Assembly: GCA_024734555.1 (NCBI GenBank)
Contig: JANPWX010000338.1
Location: 2,691,155-2,755,154, forward strand
Direction of reading: 5' to 3'
Length of the DNA: 64,000 nucleotides
Source: Trochalopteron elliotii
Lineage: Eukaryota > Chordata > Aves > Passeriformes > Leiothrichidae
In this document: one piece after another, positions 1 through 14,500 of the stretch
How positions within the stretch are numbered: position 1 is the first letter of the stretch
Layout of the letters: each line of letters opens with the position of its first letter
Notes under the pieces: model-generated
The model's database searches: none
What the model was told of the DNA's origin: nothing
The model's input: only the letters and a program-made list of their open reading frames with translations
Program-made: the position numbers and the translations under genes

Positions 1-3000
1 TTGCAGGTTTTTTTGGGTTTTTTAAACAACCTACAATTTGTTCTTAGGAATTTCAAAGATATCTTGAAAAAAGAATGAGTTTACATGACAGGTAATTTCA
101 CACAGAGTAAACGCATTCCTAAGCACAGTTACTTCATTAATTGTTTATTCGTAACATGTAGTAACAGTGCTTTTGCTATTCAAGAATGTGCCTTAAAACA
201 TATGCAGGCTTTTATCCTTTATGATAATGGAAAATTAGGGATTCTTTTCTACTCTTTTTAGTCACAGTAGTTTGGGCTGCTAAATGGCACATGCTGAAGA
301 ACTCATATATCTGGAGTCTTTGCATGTTGCACTCTCTGATGAAATATTTCTTTAATGTCCATGTCCTGTCTAATTTATTTTTTTCTAATATTTTTTGATA
401 AGGGAAGAAAATTCCCAAGGGTCCTGTGTTGTACTTGTGCAGTGAAATTGGATGTAGAATTCCAGATTCTCATGCAACTACTGTTTTTCCTGGCATCTTT
501 CCTTTTGGCTGTAGTGAATGCTTAAAGTAATCCTGTGTTAATATTCATATAGATTAAATTAGTAATCAAAACAATTCCTTAAAGAATAGTTCAAAACCTT
601 GTATTTCCCAGGAAATCAGTGTTTCTCTTTTAAATGCATTGGTTTATATAAAACAGAGGAGTATCAAATTCTTACTATTTCAGAAAATACAATTCAGAGT
701 TTTTTAGAAAACATTATATTTTGTCCAGAATTAAATGTTTTGTGATTTCACAAGTAAAAAATAATAGATGACACATTACATTTACACTTTTTTTTAATGA
801 GGAAGTATAAGAAAAAATGTAAATAGACTCTGTAGCTTCCTTACACAATAAAAACAGTTATGTTTAGAACTAAATGTAAAAGCTGTCATAATAATTCACA
901 GCAGAAGACTAAAGAGTCTACAAGTGAAGGAAAATGGTAGATAAAAGAATAAATTTATATAGGAAAGAGATGTTCTTAATTACAGTTAGAGATGGTGTAA
1001 AGCCTGCTGCAAAACTGTCTGGGAGAAGTTTCAGTAATTTGCTACTGTGAAACTGCCAGGATGTTTGAATGTCAGAGGGACCAGTTCTAATGAATGGAGA
1101 CCATGGGAGGAATTCCTGAAGTTGAACATAAGAGGCCTGTGAAAGGAAAGAAAACTTTAAGAGGGAAGTAGTATTTATTTACTTCTGGAACATTTGTCAA
1201 GAAAATAGGACAGGTCTAAATCTACAGCCTTTACTTCTTTTATTCAGGTCCAGTTTTCATTACACTTATCTGTAGCCGACCATGTCCATGCTTTGTTAAA
1301 AATTAAAATGCCAGGACCAAGCCAAGCATTATCTGTGCCTGCTCTGACAAGTTACAGAAGATCGAAAGAGCTGAGAACACAAGTAGCCATGCTTGCCAGA
1401 CTGTGCCTTCAGTGAGATATATTTTAGGAAGTTCTTGAGCCAAATGTGTTGTCTTGGCATGTGCTAGCCCCCCATGAGGTAACATACTTAACTGGATGGA
1501 ATCAGCAGGAGAGTTTGTGTATTTTAACTACCAATGTGGTAATTTGAGTTTTCTCATTCCCTTCCCCAGACAGAGCCTAATATATCCAAGCAGAGAGACA
1601 CACTGGAAAATTTCCTTGAGTAACCTAAGTAGTAGGAAGAGATGAGAACATACAAACTTTGCCTTGCTATAAACAGTAGAAGTCTAAGTACTATTTTTAA
1701 GGTGCTATGCTCATGGGAGCTGGAAGTGGATGAAGAAAAAAAATCTACATCACCTTACTCCTAGTTTGTGTTTTTAATGGACTGATTTGCTAATGGATCC
1801 AACCCATTACATTATTGGTGTTGCTGGGACTCAGATGACCAAGATAAATCACAGGGGTGATGCCTGAGTTAATTATAGCAGTGCCCTCGCAAACGGCACT
1901 ATCAGCTCTGGGAAGCAGCAAAAGCTATTGTTGGCTTTAGGAAGTAACATGAGAGAGTGGTGCCTGGGAGAGGAGAGGCAGTGAGGAGGCTGCCATTTCC
2001 AAAGGATTGGAAAATACTGGCTCTGTGGCGTTTGGCAAGGAAAAGAGGTACGAAGACAAGCAGAAGGTTTTCAAGAAAAGAGAAATATCTCAGAAACAGG
2101 TATTTGAAAGATGCATTTGCTTAGCACACACACACCTTCATAAAAGTAATGGTGGAAACTCTACAAAGTGAGTTAAAATACCCAGTTTCCACTTAAAGAG
2201 ACCTTCTGACCTTGTTCCTGACAGGAACAGGTCCTTTCCATTTTATTTATGAGTTTTCCTAGGAATTTATTATCTCCCAAAAGTTTTTGAGGCAAGTTTG
2301 TTATCTCTAAATCTCTATTTTTGTTTTTAGGGAAGCTATTTGAAACCTAATTATGTTTTTCTTCTAAATTTGAATGAAAAGAGAAATTACCTTGGTACGT
2401 ACTGAAAATATATCTCAAACTGAACTATAAACAAGGACATAATTAGGGTCTATGTATCTGAAATCAGAGAAAATCATTATTTAAGAACAAACCCCTAGAT
2501 AGTCTAAAGTGTCAGAGCAGCACAGCTGTTCACTCTCTGTTCTTCAATAAGGATTCCCTAATAAAGGGGGATTTTTCATCAATTTCTGTGCATAGAGAGG
2601 ATAGCATATATTTTGGGTTTGAGCTGCCTTTATTTTCCATTAAATAACATAATAAATAAAGGTAAAGTGTACTTTAGTAAGTACTGTGTATTCAAGTCAT
2701 AGAAACAGTATTTCCTATTCTCTTCAAACTGACTGAGTTTCTAGAACTTGAAGAAATGTCTGTTTCAGATTACACTGAATTGCACAAAAATTATAGCTCT
2801 GAAGATTAGTTTGTGTTTTCTTTTGTTTGGTAGAACCCCAACATACACCATTCAGTTGATTGGTAAAAGTTTTATTTCATTTAGAATAATCTCCTTTAGC
2901 TGTTTCTTCACAAACCACTGCAACATTTTAAAAAGACCTTCTATTTTATTTTTTTTTTAAAGCTACTGTGGTATGGCACCTACATGGAGGCAGACTCTGA

Positions 3001-4959
3001 CGGTAAAGGCTTCTCTCTGTGAGACATTTAATTTAGAGTCCCTTGAACAGCTCAGGTGAAAGTACAAAAACCAAAATTCTGTGGTGAATGGCGTTTGTAT
3101 TAATAGAAGGAAATAATTAACTTTCAATATAAACAATCAAGGAATTGTGAATTTTGGTAAAATTAAAACTTTCTTGTGTTTTAGTTCAATGAGAAAAAGG
3201 CAGAACGTAACCAGCTCAGTACTCAAAAACACAGAACATGCAATGTATAAAATGTGTTAGGATTCTTGGTTATTTGATTAATATCTCTGTGTAATACTAG
3301 TTTGACACCAAATAAAACACTCCCAATAAATATTTTAGTTATGTTTCTTTAAAGATCATTTCTGCAGACCAAAACACAGCAGGAGAAAGGTTGTGAAGAC
3401 CAACTTTGAGTTCAGTAGTTAAATGTCTAAAACATTTGTTATGTTCTTCAGTAAGACACAAGATTAATCAGTGAAGCAAAAAGCTACTTGATACTTAAAT
3501 AAGGTATTATTTTGTCTATAGCTTCATGTAAATAGGAGAAGGATTAGCAATCATCTGCTTTGGTCTTTAGCTGTCATGATAACATTTAAGTCTTTAACCT
3601 ACACAGGGTTTTAAGATGATTATATAATCAGCAGATTTTATAGATGGCTACAGCTGGTGATAAGCGTGCATTATTTCAGGCTTCCAAGCTATGCTAAGGA
3701 CTTCTTGTCTTGCTAGGCTTTTGTCATGTAATAGTATTAAAAACACTTTGTATTCCATTAGTTGTTCCTGGTCATTCAAAGCACAGAGTGAGACAGAAAC
3801 ACCAAATCTTAGACAAAGTTTTGTTGAGGAAGAACAATTTGGCTGATAGGGATGATTCTTAAAGCAATTGGCCATTTTAGTGGATAAAAGTTGCCAATCT
3901 TACAGATAGAAGCAGTCAGCTGGTTTTTGAACTTGAAGAAATTCTCTATGGTAACAAAAGCTTGTGGGGACTTTTTGTGAGCTTGGGAATTAATTTGAAT
4001 GTTGCTTGTAGCCAGCTCCAACTCTAGATGATAAGATAGCCACACATTGTTTTTTTTTTCTTCTCCTCATGTTTTCTGATCCTGAAGTAGCCTCTTTGAT
4101 GTATTTCTTCCTCAAACCAGCAATACTGAAACATGTAGAACAAAAGAAAATCTGTTTGAGTTAATCTAATTAGTTTCAACCTACAGGTTCAAGTTGACAC
4201 TATATTCTTTTAAAACACATCCTTAGGCTTTGTTTTATTTAATCTCATTTATCAGTCATTAATTTTGCACAGAAGATGTCAACCCTAAGTAACTTAAATT
4301 TGGCTTTACCATACATCTTTTATCTTATAATGTGATTACTACCAGTCCTTGTTTTACAGATTACTGAGAAGGTCTGTGAATATTGGCCATTTGCTTGCTT
4401 TTCAGTTGATTCCCTCATCTGGAGCAAGTCCAGAAAGTGTCTGCACTCTTTAGTGTGAACAACCTAAGCAGGCTGGCAGAGATCAGTAACTTCAGCAAAA
4501 TGCTTCTTGATTGGTTCTGCAGGTTGTTCATCACCATTAGCTAATGACAATTCCTAGGGCCTGGTTAAGCTTTTTCTTGCTTTAGGAAAGTAATTTCTCC
4601 CTTTTAGTGCTCTGATTTACTTTCCATTTCTCTAACAGGGAGTGATAGCGCATTCATGCCCTTAAGGCTATGTTTTCATGCTCTGGTTGTGTTTTGGAAA
4701 CAAGGCAAATATTCACAGAAGGCTTGGAAAACAAAATGTGCCTGAAGAGTCTGAAAAGTGATAAAAGTTTATAGATATCTACCATATAAAAGTTTTTATA
4801 CTTCTATACTACATGGATACGAGTTACTACTCCCTTACCTTTTCCCCCTAAATGCTACAAATTGTTTATCAGTATTGGGTAGTCAGGGTTTGACAGTGAT
4901 GACTGTTTGATACCATCACCTAATTTTTGTTTTCATGTGAACATCTATCACAGCTATGC

Positions 4960-4982
4960 TTAAGGCAAAATTAATGCCTTAA
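4960..4982. repeat. Short hairpin
   Basis: TTAAGGCA (4960-4967) and TGCCTTAA (4975-4982) with a 7-base spacer. The stem is 8 of 8. It may be chance. Confidence 0.5.
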
Positions 4983-6205
4983 TGCCTGGAGTTCTTTTTT
5001 TCATTGCTCTATCCAGATTGAAGAAAAACATAAAATTAAAGGTAAATCCTATTTTTGTTCTTTAATCTGTTACACAGCCCCATAGATCCATCTCTGGATA
5101 AACACATGAAAATAATGCACTAAAGTAAGCATTTTTAGGTTTTTAAGAAGTTTTTGTGGAATTGATTTACTAAAGAAATCTAAAGGTCTTTCTAGTGATA
5201 TTGAATAGTTCTCCTTCCCTGCAGTTTTGGCCTCTATTACAGTGTTTTCTCTGGAAGTATATGTCTCTAACTACTGAGATTTTCTTGACTTGGTTTTCAA
5301 ATCTCTCTTCTATTGCAATCACTGCCTGCTGACTCCTCCTTAAACAATTGGTTAAATTAATTATTTTGAATAAATTCAGGTTTGGCCTTCTAATCAATAT
5401 TAAGGAACTGAATTAAGCAAAGAAGCAAATTAGTATAATTGATCTATGAAGACAAATGGCTTAATCTAATCATGTATTAGACCTCAAATGCATATTCATG
5501 TAATGATTTAAAAACTAAGGTGATAGAGGTCAATAAACTTAATGGTAGAAAGAACAAGCAATTAGACTGCCATAGGCTTGTCTGGCATTTGCTTGGAAAA
5601 AATAGAGATATAGTTTTGATTCAGACTGAAAAAATAATGTTGAAATAAATTAACAATATTTTCTTTACTTTCAGCTAGAAATTTACTGTTATCGAATGAA
5701 ATAATTTGTTCAAAATGATAATGCCACTTAAAAGATCAGTTCTGCAAATAAGTATATTTAACTATTTTAGTATGGTTTGAGATATTTAACTTGAGACCAT
5801 TTCAGTATAAAGACAAAAAAAAAAATTCTGGCTTGTTTCTTTCATCTCTACATACTTGATAGTTCAAGCATGTGTCAAAGTATGCTTCTAAACCCCTAGC
5901 ATAGTAGGATATAAACAAATCATTCTATGACCTTTCAGAAATTTAAGTTAGAGTGAATGAGGCATATCTAACAGAAATTGATGTCTAAAAGAAAAATGTC
6001 CAATCTGAATCAACCATTCAGCCCTTTCCAGAGTAATGCAGAAAGATGGGTAGCCACAGAAACCAACTTATCCCATCTGAGATGCTTACCTGAGATGCTT
6101 AGGGATGGCATTAATCATTTGCAGGAGACACTTATCTTCAATAAATTCTATACCGACTATACCATCTTAAAATGCTAAACTCAAAGTAGCCAGTTGACAT
6201 GGTTA

Positions 6206-6250
6206 TAACTTAGGAAATTTTTCCAGTTGTAACTTAGGAAATTTTTTTTT
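6206..6250. repeat. 24-bp tandem duplication
   Basis: taacttaggaaattttt occurs at 6206 and again at 6230, a period of 24. The second copy runs into a longer T tract. Confidence 0.8.
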
Positions 6251-6642
6251 CACAGTAAGTGTGGTCAAGCACCGTGGTGGTTTTCCTCTGTGGACTCTCC
6301 ATCCCAGTGTGTGACTCAAAACTTCACTGGCCAAAACCCAGTGTGAGGGCCTGGACAATGCTGCTGGTTAGCACTGCTTTGAGAACAAAGAGGTGGAACA
6401 GATGACATCCAGAAATGTTTTCTTGAACTAAACCCTCTTGTGAATTCTAAAGGCCTTACAGCAAAGCAGAGAGTAAGACTATTGTGTTTAGAGGAGATAA
6501 GGAACCATGAAAGGGAGATGACAAAGGAAAAAAGCTGGAAGGATTTTGTCCAGCCTGAAATGCTGCTGAATACTGTGGCTCAAACAATGCAAGGTTGATA
6601 GGGAGAAGTAATATTTTGTGTTAGAACAACAAGCTTCAAATG

Positions 6643-6697
6643 CCCCCTCTCCTTTTCCCCTCCTTCACCTTCTCATTCCCTCTCCCTCTCCCCCTTC
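6643..6697. repeat. Polypyrimidine tract
   Basis: 55 bases of C and T with only two A interruptions. Such tracts can form triplex DNA. No splice site follows. Confidence 0.8.
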
Positions 6698-9600
6698 AAC
6701 ATTCAGTTCTGGCTAAAACACAGGGATCAAACAAAAAGAGTAAAGGTTGAGATTAGAATTAAGAAAGGTTTGTGAAAAATTTATTGTCATGTTCTAAGAT
6801 GGATCTTTGTTTAAGACATGCTTTTCCTGAGTTTGTAATTATTGCATTATTGCTATTTTACTTCAGAGAGCTGAAATCTGATTTCCAGTGCTCATAGTCT
6901 TGGTTCATCTCTGGCTAAAATGTTATAAACAAATGTAGGAGGATGGAGAGTAGGAGTAAAAAATGATACCAAACTCACGGGTTGAACTGCCTCCTATCCA
7001 AAGAATGACTCTCAAGTAAAGTTATGAATCTTAGGACTGAGATCTAGGAACACTGACTAGATTCTGTCCAAACTTGGATGTATGAGTGACTTAATTTAAA
7101 ACCTGTTGGTATCTCTGTATGGTGCTAGAACAGGAGAAACAATAAAGTAGGGATGAAAATTTGTGGTTTGTATTAAGATGTGACATCATTCCCTGCTGGA
7201 TATTTACAAATTGTTTTTTCATCAAGAAAAGACTGCTTCTTAGTAATTGAAGTTACATTTTGGCATCAAATTAAGGAATAGTTATTTCTAAGGGTTTGGT
7301 GCCTTGAAAGCAAAAGAAATTAATATTGCCTATATACAGTATTTTAACATTCACACAGTTGCTTGAGCAAAATGTGTGCTGGTTGAGTGCTTCAATTAGA
7401 CAGTGAGATGTTCAGTTTGGAAAATTCACACTGTGAGGGAGAAGCTCACCATTAGAACTTAGAGTTTAGTCTGCATTCTGCTTGCCAAAACATCTGATGC
7501 AAAATGATGTCTTCTTTTGACATTGCGTGAAATTGAATTCCTTTGATTAACTTATTTTCCTGCAGTTAATTAACATTACTATTAAAATTCCAGAGGTTTG
7601 TCTTTTATATATTGGTACGGGTGTGCATTCCTGTTGTTTTCCTTCACAGTAAAACTGAGTTGTGTTGTCCTGAGCACTGATAGAATATTCCCTTCTGACA
7701 CTGTTGCTATTCATTGCAAAGGACTGCCATGTCTGAAACGTGCCAACCCTGTCAATCGTCTTAGCATCCAGAAATGGGTTGTTTAAAGACTCATGCACAA
7801 GGATAGGGAGTAGAGGCCACTGCAGTGGGTGATGCAAATACCCTCCTCTTTTAGATATCCATCCACATAGAAAATTTAAATTTATCAGTGTGAGTTTATC
7901 GTGGCCGTATAAATTCAAGCAATGAATTGTCTTCTCTCTTTTTGTAGACTTGCAGTCAAGAAATTTACTTGTCTTTTTATTCCTAAATACAATGGCAGAA
8001 ATAGCCAAGGACTCCTGGACAATCCATTTTTGCAATATATTTTTCTGTAAAGAGATGGGGATAAACCTCTCCATGCTGGCCTGCAAAATTTGTTGCTAGT
8101 TGTTCTAGTTTCTGAACTTCTCAGTCTTCAATGATTGTATACTTCAGCACCCTGTGTACCTCATTTTCTCTTTGATGGCTTAATTGAGGTGGAAAGACAT
8201 TGGCATTTACTTCATGTCCTACAGGAGATAAGTGTTTGAGCAGGACACTGACCTGAATTCCTCTAGACTGTATGGCATCTGCTTACTGCAGGCACTTTTC
8301 CTTTCAAACACAAGACTGTGATGTGAAATGGACATCCCAAAATGGGTCATTGTCAGTCTGTCAAATGTAACACCCATTATTTCAAGGGGATTTAAGTGAA
8401 TTGTGTCCACTGCTCAGAGGTACCAAATATTCTTACATAGTCTGGAAATGATGTAAAGATTTAGATACATAAACTATATCTTTCCTAGTAATTTTTAAGT
8501 AGTAATGTTGGCTGTAGATAATTATATTCTGTTTCATGTATTTTTAGCCTTAAAAGGTTAACTGTTTACAAATAGTATGTTTTTGAGTACCTGTGGGCAG
8601 AGGACAAATGAGGGTATGGTATTATATTTAACTGTACATATTTTTACTGTGTAGTGGTTAAAATGTTACAGGTCTGTATCTGTGTCCATTATAACTTCCT
8701 AGTATTGCTGCAGCCTCAAATAGAAGTCATACATCTTTTCAGGAGCAAGGATTTGTTAAATGCTGTTAATAGCTGTGCCAAGTAAAGTCAATTAAATGAA
8801 AACAATGAAATAGCTACTCAAACCATTTTTTGCTGAATAAATAGTGAATTAACATCAAATAAATTCTGTAGGAACTACTTCACGCTTTTCAATCCAGAAT
8901 ATTCCTAGAGTTTAAGTTTAGGGTGTCATAAGTTAGCCACATTCTAGCTGGGTCCCAAATAAAACTATTTTGGTTGAGCACATTACAAGAAAAGTCTTTC
9001 ATTGAGAAAGAATTAGTACAGAAATTATGATATAGGCATTTTTAGTGTATCACTCTGAAGTGAGACTTTCAGCAAGCTGTATTTTGCATTTGAGTTACCA
9101 TTTGATTTAGCATGCTAGTCCTCGAAGCAAGTATCATATAATCTGCTTTGTTTCATGAAATGGCTAAATACATCTACTGTTCTTAGAGAACGTGAGTTGG
9201 GACATAAAGCTATCAGACCAAAAAAAAATTGATGGCATCTTCTTAACTTGAATGTATTGTCCAGGTGCTCATATGGAATGAATTTTGATCTAATATTAGT
9301 GTAGCTTGATTTATTTTATATCTGCTTTGCTTTTCTATTAAAAAAGAGTCCCTTGGTCTGTATTGAAATAAATGCAGGCATTGCTGGATGACAGAACAGC
9401 ATTGGAATTATGTAATCACTGAGTTTCCCCCCTTCTAATCAGGTCACCTAAGTGAGAAAGGATGGAGTAATGCGTATCTCTTTAATTTTTCATTAGGAGT
9501 AAACTAGACAAGGTGATTGTGATAAAAGCCCGTTTGGAAAAGGAGTACATCGCAAGGAACTGTATAGAGAACAGTAGACAGAAGAGTGAAGGAACAGGCA

Positions 9601-10980
9601 GCTCTGACCCTAAGGCAATTTTTCCTCTTCCTCCAAGAACATTAAAATAAAATCTTGAGAGTTTTCTGTCAATCTGTGCATTTGTTACATTTGTGCATAT
9701 AAAGTACTGTACCTCTGAGCTACTAGTTTCCTGTGATTTTGTGTGGTAGCCAAGAAGCTCTAGTATTATGCCTTCCTCCTTCTGATTTTCACAAGCACAA
9801 TGCCCATTTTCCTTCTTACTAATTTCATTAATATGTCATCATATATCACCCTTTTCAGTTCCTCATCTTCAAAATGAGTTCCTTGTCTACAAGGTCTTCC
9901 TCCAGACTTCAATTCATCAGTACCAATGATGTGATTGTGCCACTGTCCTACCCTCTGTGTAATTAAAACTCTGTGTCTAGGAGGAACAAGCTCAGAATGT
10001 GCAAAGACCCCTGAATTCTGGCTGATTTTGGTATCATAGTTGGCAAACAGGAGGAAGAGAGATATACTAGATATTTGAATTATTACAGATAGTGAGTCAG
10101 AAGGGATAGGAAGAATTCCACATCTCTCAAAATGGAATTGTGTGTTTATACTCACACACCCTGGGATCTCTTCAGTCATATTTTTCCTGTAAATCTATGA
10201 GCTAAAGTGTTGCCTGCTGCTGAAGAATAGATAGTCTTACTTCAGTGTTTATAGGAATGATTTGTCTCCCACAGTAGCAAAAGTGGACTTCTGTCATTCA
10301 ACAGTATAAACACTGGATGGCAAAAAAGAGCAACTGTCAGCAGAAAACGTGACTAAAACAGATGTAAACACAGGATACAGTATGTTGGTGCCACTTCTTT
10401 CCAAGTAACCCTTCTGTGATATAGTAGCATTGGAAAATTGTTCGATCTGTTGTCACTTAAACATGGTTATGAACTCTTCCCAGTTTATGAAAAATGCTTA
10501 AGAAAAAAAGAAAAATAATAAGAAGACAAAAAGGCACAACTAGAAATCAATCACAGGTGCTTTGGAACAGGAAGTTTTATAAAAGACTGTGGAGAAGCAA
10601 TGTTATTTTGTATGAATATTATATTTAAGATTACCTGCCTGGTATTATTCTGGCTGCTCAATAATGCAATCAAATGAGGCTTCAAGGGAGAAATAGGTAT
10701 TGAAGAAAACAACGAAGGATATACACTTTATCTCTAGAAAGTATATTGAGGCCCCTGACAGAAGAAATGATGAGCTTGTCACCAGAAAATATTGATGTTC
10801 CTGTTGCCATCTCAGTTAACAAGCTTGTCTTGTTACAGGCCAGAGTCTAAGAGCAAAAAATATTTAAGACCCTAAGAAATCCTGCTTAGAGAGAAAAAGG
10901 AAGGGAACAGAGAACAAATACTTGAACACATTGTCAGTGAAAGTTTAGGAGGAAAACTTTTCTCTCCTGGTTCAGTGACC

Positions 10981-11549
10981 TGGTTTCAGGTGTGATAGAG
11001 CTAATTTTCTTCCTCATAGTACAATGCCATATTTTGGATTTAGAATGAGAAAAATGTTGATGACACACCAGTGTTTTGGTTGTTGCAGAGCAGTGCTGAC
11101 ACTAAGTTAGAGATTTTTCAGTTTCTCACATCAACAAGGAGGCTGGGGATGCATGAGAAGTTAGTAAGGGGATGCAGCTGGGACAGCTGACCCAGCTGGC
11201 CAAAAGGATATTCCATACCATATGGCATCATGCTGAACAACAAAACTGGGAGGAGTTATCTGGGGCATGGCAGCTCGCTTCTTGGGGGCAGGCTGGGCGT
11301 CGGTCAGCTGGTGGTGAGCAGATGAATTGTTTCATCTTTGTTTCAATTGTTTCATAATTGCATCATTAATTTTGTGTATTCTTTTACCTTTATTATTAAT
11401 TTGCCTTCCTTTTCTGTGTATTAAACTGTACTTATCTTTGCCCCTCTGTTTTGTCTTTTTTTTCCCATCTCACTGGGGAAAAGTGAGCAAACAGCTGTGT
11501 GGTGTTTATCTGCGTGACAGGTTATGCCTGAGGTTAGGTGCTGCTTCCA
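10981..11549 (+). mobile_element. Solitary ERVL-like LTR (avian), degraded
   Basis: Successive blocks match the avian ERVL-type LTR pattern as I recognise it: gatagagctaattttcttcc, then ttttggatttagaatgagaa, gacagctgacccagctggcc, aaaggatattccataccat, and a GGCTGGGCGTCGGTCAGCTGG segment. A T-rich tail follows with a possible poly(A) signal ATTAAA at 11420-11425. No gag, pol or env coding follows, so this is a solo LTR left by recombination between two LTRs. It lies in the same orientation as the gene. Edges are estimated: TG near 10981 and a weak CA near 11549. I could not find a convincing target-site duplication. Confidence 0.75.
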
Positions 11550-14500
11550 GACAGGTTAACTGAATTCTCTAAGAAGCACCAAGGTAAACCTAAAAGTCGA
11601 ATCTGCAGACCTTGGGTAGGCTGAATGGTTCTCTTCACTTGTGTGAACCTTTTGGCAAAAGACATCCCTTTGCTGATGAGGAACCATTTGAGGCCATTTA
11701 CCAGCTTCTGTCATGGGCACCTGGAGGGGCTCTCACGAGCTGGCAGCACCCGTAGCTGTAGTGTAACAGCAATGGCAGCAGTCAGATGCAGTTTGTTTAT
11801 TTGAGTCGTTGGCATCCACCTAGAGAAAAGTAAAAACCAAGGTGCTTGTCACCTCAGAGGTGCATTTGTGAGTAGTATTAACTGTCCCCAAGAAACATAT
11901 GTTGTGGAAATAGTTTTGTTGGACTGCTTTTCGAAGGGGCAAACTTAGATGAGAACATGTGTAGCATGGCAGCTTCCCTGGTTTGTTAATGATTAAGGCA
12001 GAGCTCAGTACAAGAATAAGCAGTAGATGCATAAGGAGTAGGTCTGGGATGAAATCTCTTTTATATCCTGAGGAATTTTATCCTTTACAGGACTTTTTTT
12101 AGGGCTTATTGACCATGAAGAGTACTTTCATCCATCCATTCCAGTGCTTAGCTTCCACTACCTTGAGCTACCATCCTAACATAATAAAATTACTTAATTT
12201 AGCAGATTCGTTACTGATTTATGAAATGACAATTTTTTCAGTCCTGCAATTACGTTTATGTTACTGTACCATAATACAATGAAGTTTTTTCGTTTATTTT
12301 GACAAATGCAGATTAGCTGTAAAACATCAGTCTTCCAGAATATGTAATGCAAATTTATAACGCCTTAATTATTTAAGATTATTATATTTAAAATTTAGAT
12401 GTTCATTACAACATTTATAGGACTGTGAAACGTTTGAAGTGCAATACTCTGATTGTTTCATGTTGGTTGAAACAGTGTGGCAACAATGTGGCAACAAGTA
12501 CATAATATATGAAAGAATGATGAAGACTCTAGCTTATCCACTAGCTAAAAACTTGCTTTGCACACTGAATGTATTGCAGATGGAGCCCCACTTTGTCCAC
12601 CTCTTGGTAGAATTCTCTCAAAGACAGCATTCAGATAAAGCAACAAAGGATAGGATGTTAAATTGCTGAGGATCCAGGATGGACTTTAGGCCTTAAGTCT
12701 TCAAAGTATTTAAGCATGAATTTGCACATCAAAGGTATGCACAATGACCTGCTACCCAGCAACTTCTGGTGAAATAGCACATTCCATTATAGATGACTAA
12801 AAGACAGAACTCCTCTGTCAGAAAGTCAGTCCAGCTCTATTGCTAACATAATATTCACTATTAAAAGCAAATAACTAGAAATTGAACCATATTATCATGT
12901 AATTGTCTTACTTATCTTCCTTTTGCATTACAAAAATATTTGTCTTTGATATGGTGTTTGAAGATACTTTTACATGATGTTTCCATTTGCTTTGACTTTA
13001 GGTCAATAAATACTCCCCTAGAAAAGAGCTTCATTTCCTTTCTATAAAGTTCAGAGCAAATGCATATCATTCGATATGTTAATAAATTCCTAAACAAAGA
13101 GCTTACAGTGGGGAAGCCTGCCAAAATCTTCAGTATAGAAGCACCACTAGACCCTGCAATAACATGCCTAATGCACTAGCATAGAGAGCACCAGAGAAAA
13201 GCTTTAAAGTGTGTGGTCGTTACCTATTTTGTGGTTTTGGTTTTTCTTAATCTGAATACGCTTTGTAATCAAAAGCATTAAAATAATTTTTTTAAAGCAT
13301 TGATTTGAATAGACGTTATATGTCGTATTTTTAGTTATATTGCAAATGTGCCAGCCTGTATAATGAAAATATTGGACACCTATTTTATCATTTACTGCAG
13401 TGCAGTCAGATCCATCCTGACGGGATTTATCTATTATCTCGTTCAATTCCCACAGAAAAAAAAATGAAATTATGTATTTCTCTTTGTGCTCTTGAGGCAG
13501 CAAAATGACTAGGTCTGTTGTATTTTTCAATACTGGGTTTATAGACATTTCTTTCTTTTCTCTGCAAGTTTATCAACTTTTGTGAATCAGTATTTTATTC
13601 TAACAAACTTCTCCTGCCCTTCTACCTTAAATTCTACGCTCCAGGCAGGCAATTCTGTATTTTGGAGGGGTTGTAATGGAGTGATAAAGTGAGGAGAGGA
13701 CATGTACAAGAGAGAGCATGCCAGAATGCTTAGCACTTATTCTATAGCAGTAGAATGGAATTTTTACCAATGTACAACATGTTTTTGATAGTGGTATAAT
13801 TATTGCTCTCAAGAATTCAGGCTTTTTTTCCCCCATGTGATAAATTGCACTAAGTATTTGTGAACTAATTAAATTTTTATCTGATAATTATCTACAGTGT
13901 GTTCAAAGTAGCTGTTCATGTAAGTTCTGAAGTTAGGATGTTTTTTTACCATGGCATCTTACTGACTAAGTGGTAACAAAATGCAAATACCCTAATTGTT
14001 GCTTTACAACTTCAATTTGAAGGCAGTAAATTGTGGTTAGTGTGAATTATCATGTTGATATTATAAACTCAAGATTCGTCATGACTGAAATAGGAAGTAA
14101 GTATGAAACTGAAGGAATGCCATTATTACATAATGAATTTCACTTACATAAATGCCAGTAATATTATTTTTGCCATTTTTGGTAGTAATATAGCTTGTCG
14201 TAGTTATATACCGTTTTTGGTCAGGGTCTGGGAAGATTAAAGCCAGCCTAATTTGATGATGTTTACTTGGAATAATACTGTTACCAGGGATTTGAAGGAT
14301 TAACTCTAAGCTGGATTTTTGTAAGTATAAATTCAGAATGATTAAAGTGTTTATTGTTGTCCTGTAAGTAGACTTAAATATCTTGATATTCCTTTAGAAC
14401 CACTAACTATTAATGCCCTTAGTGTGGGAATGCCCTTCAGATGCAACAGTCACCATTAGATTTTGATTTTATCACCCACTTCTTTGTCTTCTTGTTCCTA

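Noticed and set aside
9766..10179. 137-codon minus-strand open frame as a gene
   Set aside because: It has no recognisable domain, biased composition or splice context, and the length is not exceptional for a 64-kb AT-rich window.
11172..11563. Two overlapping open frames of 61 and 78 codons
   Set aside because: They are chance frames in the non-coding solo LTR.
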